Positions 58,128-64,000 of a DNA stretch of 64,000 nucleotides are shown here, in pieces; position 1 is the stretch's first letter; every line of letters begins with the position of its first letter. The position numbers and the translations under genes are program-made. The notes below the pieces were generated by a model that was not told the origin of the DNA, did no database searches, and worked only from the letters and a program-made list of their open reading frames with translations. This DNA is from Alphaproteobacteria bacterium (GTDB taxonomy: Bacteria; Pseudomonadota; Alphaproteobacteria; RF32; CAG-239). The DNA lies in NCBI GenBank assembly GCA_015062535.1, contig SUUK01000007.1:18094-82093 (forward strand). Direction: 5' to 3'.

Positions 58128-59513
58128 ATGTTTGACGGTTTAACAAACAAACTAAGCGACGTTTTTAGAAAGTTAGGATCACGTGGTATCTTAACAGAAA
58201 AAGACATAGAAGAAGGATTGCGTGAGATTCGTCTTGCTCTTTTAGAGGCAGATGTTTCACTTCCTATTGTTAAAGATTTTATGGCAAAAGTTAAAGAAAA
58301 AGCTTTAGGTGAAAAAGTTATAAAATCTATCCGCCCAGATCAACAATTGGTGAAAATAGTTTATGATGAGCTTGTAAATTTACTAGGTTCTGAAGATGAT
58401 ACATCTCTAAACTTTAAGTCTGTACCACCTGCTGTAATTTTAATGGTAGGTCTTCAAGGTTCTGGTAAAACAACAACCTCTGCTAAAATAGCTCTAAAAT
58501 TACAAAAGAAAAAAAGAGTACTTTTAGCATCACTTGACGTATATCGTCCTGCAGCTCAAGAGCAATTATCTCAATTAGGTTCACAAATTAATGTAGATGT
58601 TCTTCCAATTATTAAAGAAGAGAAACCTTTAGAGATTACCAAGCGTGCATTAGAAGTTGGTAAAAAAGGTTTGTATGATGTTTTGATATTAGATACAGCT
58701 GGTCGCTTGCAAATTGATGAAACTTTAATGCAAGAAGTTCAAGATGTAAAAAAACTATCAAACCCAACTGAAACTCTTCTTGTAGCAGATGCGCTAATTG
58801 GTCAAGAAGCATGTAATGTAGCTAAAGAGTTTAATGAAAAAGTAGGTATAACCGGTCTTGTTTTAACTCGTATAGATGGTTCATCTCGTGCCGGTGCTGC
58901 ATTATCTATGAAGATGATTTCAGGTGCTCCTTTAAAATTTTTAGGAACAGGTGAAAAATTAGAAGATATTGAAGAGTTTCATGCAGATCGCTTAGCTGGT
59001 CGTATTTTAGATAAAGGTGATGTAGTTTCTCTAGTAGAAAAAGCTATTGAAAATATTGACCAGAAAGAAGCAGAAGCTCAAGCAAAGAAAATGCTAAAAG
59101 GCAAATTTGATTTAGAAGATATGTTAAATCAAATGCGCCAAATGCAAAAGTTAGGCTCAATGTCTAGCATAATGGGAATGCTCCCAGGGCTTGCTAAGTA
59201 CAAAGAGCAAATTGAATCTGTTGATGCTGATTCTATCATGAAAAAGCAAGAAGCAATAATTTTATCAATGACCATTAAAGAACGTCGTCATCCAGATATA
59301 ATAAAAGCTTCACGCAAAAGAAGAATAGCCAAAGGTTCAGGTGTAGAAGTTCATGATGTTAACAAGTTGCTTAAATCCTATGAGCAAATGTCAACTATGA
59401 TGAAACAAATGGGAAAGTTAGGTTCAATGAAGGGGCTTGCTTCTCATTTCATGAAAAAAAATCCGTTTGGAGGAAATCCTTTTGGCGGATTTAACAACAA
59501 GTTTCCGTTTTAA
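58128..59513 (+). CDS. ffh: signal recognition particle GTPase Ffh
   Basis: Delivers nascent membrane proteins to the translocase with 4.5S RNA and FtsY. The 461-residue protein has the N-domain start MFDGLTNKLSDVFRKLGSRG, the G1 motif GLQGSGKTTTSAKIA (about 105-119), DTAGRLQIDE, TRIDGSSRAGAALSM, and the methionine-rich M domain (LNQMRQMQKLGSMSSIMGML, then GSGVEVHDVNKLLKSYEQM). AAGGAAG precedes the ATG at 58128; a frame back to 58023 belongs to the hairpin region. First gene of the ffh-rpsP-rimM-trmD-rplS set. Confidence 0.96.
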   Translation: MFDGLTNKLSDVFRKLGSRGILTEKDIEEGLREIRLALLEADVSLPIVKDFMAKVKEKALGEKVIKSIRPDQQLVKIVYDELVNLLGSEDDTSLNFKSVPPAVILMVGLQGSGKTTTSAKIALKLQKKKRVLLASLDVYRPAAQEQLSQLGSQINVDVLPIIKEEKPLEITKRALEVGKKGLYDVLILDTAGRLQIDETLMQEVQDVKKLSNPTETLLVADALIGQEACNVAKEFNEKVGITGLVLTRIDGSSRAGAALSMKMISGAPLKFLGTGEKLEDIEEFHADRLAGRILDKGDVVSLVEKAIENIDQKEAEAQAKKMLKGKFDLEDMLNQMRQMQKLGSMSSIMGMLPGLAKYKEQIESVDADSIMKKQEAIILSMTIKERRHPDIIKASRKRRIAKGSGVEVHDVNKLLKSYEQMSTMMKQMGKLGSMKGLASHFMKKNPFGGNPFGGFNNKFPF

Positions 59514-59555
59514 CGGAATTAACAAAAAACAACTATAAAACTGGAAAGGAAAAAA

Positions 59556-59978
59556 ATGTCAGTTCGTATTAGACTTTCACGCGGTGGATCAAAGAAACAC
59601 CCATTCTATCGTATCGTAGCAGCAGACCAAAGAGCTCCACGTGATGGTAGATTTATTGAGCGTTTGGGTTCATACAATCCATTATTGCCTCAAGATCATC
59701 AAGATAGACTTGTTCTTGATACAGAAAAAGTAAAAGCTTGGTTAGCAAAAGGTGCAGAACCAACAGAAAGATTGCAAAAATTATTTGCAAATTTAGGTAT
59801 TTGTGATGCTCCAAAAATTGGAAATCAACCAAAGAAATCTGCTCCAAAAGCAAAAGCTTTAGAGAGAATTAAAGAAAAAGAAGAAAAAGCACGTGCTGCA
59901 GCAGAAGCTGCTGCCGCTGAAGCAGAAGCAGCAAGATTAGCTGCAGAAGCACCAGCTGAAGAAGCAGTTGAAGCTTAA
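59556..59978 (+). CDS. rpsP: 30S ribosomal protein S16
   Basis: A 140-residue S16: [20 protein letters not shown] and the [14 protein letters not shown] segment are conserved. The end (about 92-140) is an Ala/Glu/Lys-rich extension ([20 protein letters not shown]) absent from the usual 80-90-residue S16 but frequent in alphaproteobacteria. AAAGGA precedes the ATG. Confidence 0.97.
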   Translation: MSVRIRLSRGGSKKHPFYRIVAADQRAPRDGRFIERLGSYNPLLPQDHQDRLVLDTEKVKAWLAKGAEPTERLQKLFANLGICDAPKIGNQPKKSAPKAKALERIKEKEEKARAAAEAAAAEAEAARLAAEAPAEEAVEA

Positions 59979-60028
59979 TTCTTTTTTTAGATTATAAATT
60001 AAGTTTATGTTGCAAAAGGTAACTTAAG

Positions 60029-60565
60029 ATGACAGAAAAAAGAGTATGTTTAGGAAAGATAGTAGGCGTACATGGCATCAAAGGCGAGTTCAAAGTAAAG
60101 AGCTTTACTGCTATTGATACAGATATAGCCTCTTATGGTCCTCTAGAGGATAAGTTTTCTAAGCAAAGTTTTTCTATCAAAGTTACCGGACATTCAAAAG
60201 ATTTACTTCGTATCAAAATCAAAGGTGTTGATGACAGAACTTTAGCAGAAACTATGATAGGTACAGAATTATATGCTCCACGTGGTGTTTTGCCAGAGTT
60301 AAAGGATGAAGAAACATTTTATGAAACAGATTTAGTAGGTCTAACAGTATTAGATGAGAACAAAAAAGAAGTTGCCAAGGTTATAGGTTTTTATAATTTT
60401 GGTGCCGGCGATATTTTAGAGATAAAATTATCAACAGGTCGTTCAGAGATGTTACCATTTAATAAGACTTATGTTCCAGAAATAAATCTTGAAGAAGGCT
60501 ATATTATTGTTACGTCAACTGCAATGGTATTTATAGAAGACGACGAGGATTCTAACAAATGCTAA
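60029..60565 (+). CDS. rimM: ribosome maturation factor RimM
   Basis: A 178-residue protein for 30S maturation. VCLGKIVGVHGIKGEFKVKS (about 6-25) is the RimM start; the PRC-barrel half has FYETDLVGLTVLDE and NFGAGDILEIKLSTGRSEMLP, a well-kept motif (about 133-153). AAAGGTAAC precedes the ATG. Its end overlaps trmD by 7 bases. Confidence 0.95.
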   Translation: MTEKRVCLGKIVGVHGIKGEFKVKSFTAIDTDIASYGPLEDKFSKQSFSIKVTGHSKDLLRIKIKGVDDRTLAETMIGTELYAPRGVLPELKDEETFYETDLVGLTVLDENKKEVAKVIGFYNFGAGDILEIKLSTGRSEMLPFNKTYVPEINLEEGYIIVTSTAMVFIEDDEDSNKC

Positions 60566-61251
60566 AAGTCAATGTTTTGACAATTTTTCCAGAGCTTTTT
60601 CCTGGCTTCTTAGGAAGTTCATTAACAGGGCGAGCATTGGAAGAAAAAAAGGTAGAGCTGAATGCCATCAACATTAGAGATTATGCTTTAGATAAGCACA
60701 AATCTGTTGATGATACACCATGTGGTGGTGGAGCAGGGATGATAATGCGTCCAGACGTGTTAGGTCGCGCAATAGATGCAAATCATTCTAAAGGTCGCAT
60801 AATTTATATGTCACCAAGAGGAAAGTCTCTCACACAAGCCAAAGCAAAAGAGCTCTCAAAAGAAGAAGAGTTGACTATAATCTGCGGACGATTTGAAGGT
60901 ATAGATGAGCGCATAATAGAAGCTTACAATATCGAAGAAATAAGTATCGGAGATTACATATTAACAGGTGGTGAGCAAGCAGCTCTTATCATGCTAGATG
61001 CGGTAATAAGACTATTGCCAGGTGTGTTAGGAAACGAGGCATCAATAGAAGATGAGAGTTTTGAAAACAATCTTCTTGAATATCCTCAATACACACGACC
61101 GATAGAGTGGGAAGGAAGAACTGTTCCGGAAGTTTTATTATCGGGTCATCACAAAAATATAGAAGAGTGGCGTAAACAAATGGCTGAAGCAACAACCAAA
61201 GATAAGCGACCTGACTTATATAAGATTTATCTTGAATCTAAAAAAAGTTAG
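60559..61251 (+). CDS. trmD: tRNA (guanine37-N1)-methyltransferase TrmD
   Basis: SAM enzyme methylating G37 of several tRNAs. The 230-residue SPOUT protein has NVLTIFPELFPGFL (about 4-17), DDTPCGGGAGMIMRPD (about 52-67), CGRFEGIDERIIE (about 112-124) and the knot SIGDYILTGGEQAAL (about 132-146). Length typical. Overlaps rimM by 7 bases, so the two are co-translated. Confidence 0.96.
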   Translation: MLKVNVLTIFPELFPGFLGSSLTGRALEEKKVELNAINIRDYALDKHKSVDDTPCGGGAGMIMRPDVLGRAIDANHSKGRIIYMSPRGKSLTQAKAKELSKEEELTIICGRFEGIDERIIEAYNIEEISIGDYILTGGEQAALIMLDAVIRLLPGVLGNEASIEDESFENNLLEYPQYTRPIEWEGRTVPEVLLSGHHKNIEEWRKQMAEATTKDKRPDLYKIYLESKKS

Positions 61252-61290
61252 GTATATAACAAAACAAATTTATAGTAAAAAGGTAAAACG

Positions 61291-61674
61291 ATGAACATTT
61301 TAGAAAATATTGAAAAAGAGCAAGTTGCGAAGTTAACAGAAGGAAAGAACATTCCTAACTTCAAAGCTGGTGATACATTAAAAGTTCACACCAAAGTAAA
61401 AGAGGGTGATCGTGAACGTATCCAAATTTATGAAGGTGTTTGTATCGCTCGTAAGAATGATGGTTTAAATTCTTCATTCACAGTACGTAAGATTTCTTTT
61501 GGTGAAGGTGTAGAAAGAGTATTCCCACTTTATTCTCCAAACGTAGCTAAAATTGAAGTTACACGTATTGGTAAAGTAAGAAGAGCAAAATTATACTTCT
61601 TACGTGCATTGCGTGGTCGTTCAGCTCGTATTGCTGATGACTTGTCTGCACAAGCAAAAGCAAAAAACAACTAG
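61291..61674 (+). CDS. rplS: 50S ribosomal protein L19
   Basis: A 127-residue L19: the [19 protein letters not shown] and [13 protein letters not shown] segments, [20 protein letters not shown] (about 61-80) and [20 protein letters not shown] are conserved. AAAGGTAAA precedes the ATG. Last gene of the operon; a strong terminator follows. Confidence 0.97.
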   Translation: MNILENIEKEQVAKLTEGKNIPNFKAGDTLKVHTKVKEGDRERIQIYEGVCIARKNDGLNSSFTVRKISFGEGVERVFPLYSPNVAKIEVTRIGKVRRAKLYFLRALRGRSARIADDLSAQAKAKNN

Positions 61675-61698
61675 TTCTTTGCTCATAGGAAATACTAA

Positions 61699-61728
61699 AA
61701 AACCGGCTGTTTTCACGCCGGTTTTTTT
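61699..61728 (+). terminator. terminator of the ffh-rplS operon
   Basis: AACCGGC pairs perfectly with GCCGGTT around TGTTTTCAC, followed by seven T. Confidence 0.94.
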
Positions 61729-61824
61729 ATTGTAAATGTAATACATTTCTCCATATCACTTTTCACCAAAGGTACAAAATACCAATAATCATAAAAGCAA
61801 TATGTTCATAAATAACTATTATAA

Positions 61825-62932
61825 TTAGCAAAAAATATTATGCATCAATATATCAATATTATTAGTACCGTTTTTTGTATTTTTTTCAAATTTATCAGGT
61901 AAATTTTCAATAAAACAAATATTACAATCATTTGGTAGAGTATGGTTAAATACTTCAAAAACTTTTCCATAAGAATTGTCTAATAAAAAAAGTTTTTTAC
62001 TCATTAATATAGAGGAAATCCCAATGTGTAATCTATCTGTTATAATAGTATCGAATTTATCAATAGCTGAAAGCAATGTTAATGTTGCAAATATAACGAA
62101 ATCTTCACAAAAAATACTATTGCTGACAAGACAAAGTGATAAATCTAAATCTGTATCTTGAGTTTTTTTGGCTTCTTTATCTTGTCTTATAAATTTTACA
62201 GTACTACGCAAAGTTTTCAATTTTTTATAAATTACATATAAGAATAATTTTTCTTTAAAGGATATATTTAATTCACTATCAAAAATTGATTCATTTAATC
62301 TAAAAGCCATATCATAATCAAGAATAATTTTTGCTGTTGTATTTCTCGATAAAAGATAGTTATAAGATTTTTTTTCTCGGCAAAATATTGTATAACGATT
62401 ATCTATACTATCGATAAAATGCTGGCAATCATTAAAACTGCTCGGTAATATTATAATCTTTTCAGCCTTTGAAAGTTTTTCAAGTAATGGTTGCCAGTAA
62501 TTTTTATAATTTCCAATCCAAGCTCCCCCCCCCGCCATAAACAACTGTTTTGGCGATATTTGTTCCGTTATATATATTAAATTTAAGATTATGTTTTTTG
62601 AAAAATTGTAATGTAGCCGCAGCAATTAGCATATCGCCCATATTTCCAGGATTTGGTATGTATGTAAATTCACCAATATCAGATAATTCATTAATAAGAT
62701 TAGTATCATCGATGTTAATATTATTAAAATTTTTGGTATCTAACTTTATATCTATTTTTTTGTATTGTAATTTTATCAACCAAATAGGAAAAAAATAAAA
62801 TAAGAAAAATACAGAGTAATTATTATAAAATTTTATTTTAACAATAGGAATATTAAAAAAGGATACTCGTATTTTATCATGAGATAAAAAGTATTTAATA
62901 TTGCCAAAACAAATTGATTTTTTCTTTTTCAT
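61825..62932 (-). pseudogene. polysaccharide pyruvyltransferase, split by a G9 run (phase OFF)
   Basis: A polysaccharide pyruvyltransferase (PS_pyruv_trans type, about 370 residues when whole) is read in two frames. The first (start 62932, after AGGTGA) has YIPNPGNMGDMLIAAATLQF (about 90-109) and VVYGGGG, then leaves frame at the nine-G run and stops near 62504. The second frame resumes at once with GGGAWIGNYKNYWQPLLEKL and runs to 61825 with ITDRLHIGISSILMSKK. Eight or eleven G would join them. The run is a classic slippage site, so I read this as a switchable gene in its off state rather than a decayed one. It adds ketal pyruvate to surface sugars. Follows the GT2 gene by 4 bases. Confidence 0.85.
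62525..62533 (-). repeat. run of nine G (nine C on the plus strand)
   Basis: The only G or C run of this length in the window, in a genome of about 30% G+C. It lies inside the GGGG(x)W motif of the pyruvyltransferase. Changing its length by one base (to eight) or by two (to eleven) restores the frame. Confidence 0.95.
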
Positions 62933-62936
62933 TCTA

Positions 62937-63869
62937 TCACCTATTAAGCAACAACCATTGATAAGTGAGCCAATTTTTCAATTTATGCCCTCTAAAACTA
63001 ATCATATTTCTTCTTTTTAGTTCCAACAACTGAGCTCTAAAGAGCTTAATCATTTCTTTTTTATTAGCTTTAGAAGCGCGTCTAATTCTGCCAATTTGAT
63101 GTTTAAGAATTGCAGGAATAAAATCAATCTTAATAAATTCTCTATCCTCTTTAAGGTTATCATCTGCATAAATATCACAAACTCTCAAAATACCCGTAGT
63201 ATAATCTTTGATATGAGATGGCCGTGAAGTTTGCTTAGATAAACTCGCTTCATTTCTAGTGTAAAAATAAAGAGGAGTATCTAAAAATACCGTTCTAGGA
63301 TGCTTAGAATAAAGTTCATAAGCATAAGGATAATCCTCAAAATTTATGCCAGCAATAAATCTAATATCACATATAAGTTCTCTTTTGTAGAGTTTGGTCC
63401 ATACATTAAATTGAGCTTTATTTTTTCCTTTGAGTAAAGGATTAGATGTTATTTCACAATTTATACTATCAAAATCAAAAGGTTTTGTTTTATATCCTAG
63501 CCCATCAGAATGTTCATAACCAAAACAAATAAGCTCAGCATTATATTTTTTAATAAATTCATATGCAATTTCTAAGCATTGAGGATGTATAGCATCATCA
63601 CTATCTAAAAAATAAATATATTCACCATTTGCATGCATTAAACCAGTATTGCGAGCTTCAGATAATCCTTTGTTGTCCTGAGATATTATTTGTAATCTAT
63701 TTTCTTTTTTTGCATGTTCTTGTAATATATTAAGACAGCTATCCTTAGAACCATCATTAACAGCAATAATCTCAAAATCATCAAAAGTCTGATTTGAAAT
63801 ACTATCAAGACATCTTTGTAAATATTTTTCAACATTATAAACGGGGAGAATTACAGATATTGCAACCAT
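62937..63869 (-). CDS. GT2 family glycosyltransferase
   Basis: A 310-residue GT2 enzyme. AISVILPVYNVEKYLQRCLD (about 3-22), IIAVNDGSKDSC (about 34-45), the QDNKGLSEARNTGL segment (about 63-76) and YIYFLDSDDAIHP (DxD, about 83-95) are standard; the second half (SIPF-type helix, AGINFEDYPYAYELYSK, TPLYFYTRNEASLSKQ) matches capsule and LPS GT2 enzymes. It lies directly upstream of the pyruvyltransferase and shares its operon; surface polysaccharide assembly is the likely setting. Confidence 0.9.
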   Translation of the reverse strand: MVAISVILPVYNVEKYLQRCLDSISNQTFDDFEIIAVNDGSKDSCLNILQEHAKKENRLQIISQDNKGLSEARNTGLMHANGEYIYFLDSDDAIHPQCLEIAYEFIKKYNAELICFGYEHSDGLGYKTKPFDFDSINCEITSNPLLKGKNKAQFNVWTKLYKRELICDIRFIAGINFEDYPYAYELYSKHPRTVFLDTPLYFYTRNEASLSKQTSRPSHIKDYTTGILRVCDIYADDNLKEDREFIKIDFIPAILKHQIGRIRRASKANKKEMIKLFRAQLLELKRRNMISFRGHKLKNWLTYQWLLLNR

Positions 63870-63971
63870 TTTCTTTCTCTAAAAAATATAACCATGCAGG
63901 CAAGGTATAAGAAAAATAGGTATGATGCAATTTCTAAATAAAAAAAACCTTGGAAAATGTGGATAATTCTA

Positions 63972-63998
63972 TTTTTTTTTTTTTTTTTTTTTTTTTTT
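63972..63998. repeat. run of 27 T at the window end
   Basis: A homopolymer much longer than expected in bacteria. It lies upstream of the GT2 gene (minus strand) and may be a contig-edge artefact or a length-variable promoter tract. The stretch 63870-63971 holds no gene. Confidence 0.9.
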
Positions 63999-64000
63999 AT

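Noticed and set aside
1..64000. rRNA genes, complete insertion sequences or prophage structural genes
   Set aside because: None seen; the only recombinase is the short tyrosine type at 8706.

Overview
The window is AT-rich (roughly 30% G+C by eye). Its housekeeping genes point to a low-GC alphaproteobacterium. The order NuoL/M/N-like, birA, rnj is the usual alphaproteobacterial order, and ffh-rpsP-rimM-trmD-rplS, rpsB-tsf, rpsF-rpsR-rplI and an alpha-type parE are all present. HydE ([FeFe]-hydrogenase maturation), a lactate/malate-dehydrogenase-type enzyme and strongly degenerate complex I membrane subunits suggest an anaerobic or fermentative, probably host-associated lineage, perhaps like the gut RF32-type alphaproteobacteria. 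The lineage is inference; the gene content is seen.

Region by region. 1-9.6 kb is an accessory island ending at the 3' end of tRNA-Thr(UGU). It holds a broken DUF6876 operon with an ankyrin gene, a large UvrD-type helicase with an inserted nuclease-like domain and zinc ribbons, a HEPN-motif gene behind a beta-helix (pentapeptide-like) gene, an AAA_14/DUF4143 ATPase flanked by repeated motifs, an array with exact 32-bp spacing, and a catalytic-domain-only tyrosine recombinase. 9.7-22 kb holds apt, a 42-residue membrane peptide with a long hairpin, an amidoligase overlapping an N-formylglutamate amidohydrolase-like gene, a His-rich secreted protein, an HD nucleotidase, mnmA translationally coupled to hydE, an esterase, a YhaM-type nuclease and a GNAT. 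22-29.5 kb holds two long leader RNAs behind near-consensus promoters, a methyltransferase, a short LDH/MDH with an aspartate aminotransferase, a cluster of small membrane proteins sharing an intergenic repeat, and an ADP-ribosyltransferase-like gene between direct repeats next to tRNA-Lys(UUU), whose 3' end is partly duplicated. 29.5-38 kb is NuoL/M/N-like, birA, rnj and an LD-carboxypeptidase. 38-49 kb holds a Cys/Asp repeat protein, a small exported protein between duplicated rplI tails, rplI-rpsR-rpsF, a CgeB-like glycosyltransferase/MFS operon, DUF1847 with a GT92 enzyme, and tsf-rpsB. 49-64 kb holds parE, orphan repeat proteins, prfC, a dolichol-phosphate-mannose-synthase-like/methyltransferase/GtrA cell-surface operon, a candidate small RNA before ffh, the ffh-rplS operon, and a surface-polysaccharide pair in which a pyruvyltransferase is split by a run of nine G (a probable phase switch). 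The window ends in 27 consecutive T.

The best candidates for something undescribed are the HEPN/beta-helix pair with the helicase-nuclease in the tRNA-Thr island, the 32-bp repeat array beside the short recombinase, the small peptide/hairpin/amidoligase/amidohydrolase unit, the NuoL/M/N trio with weakened proton-pathway motifs, the leader RNAs, and the ART-like gene between tRNA-associated repeats. Everything here was read from the sequence without database searches; family names rest on remembered motifs.
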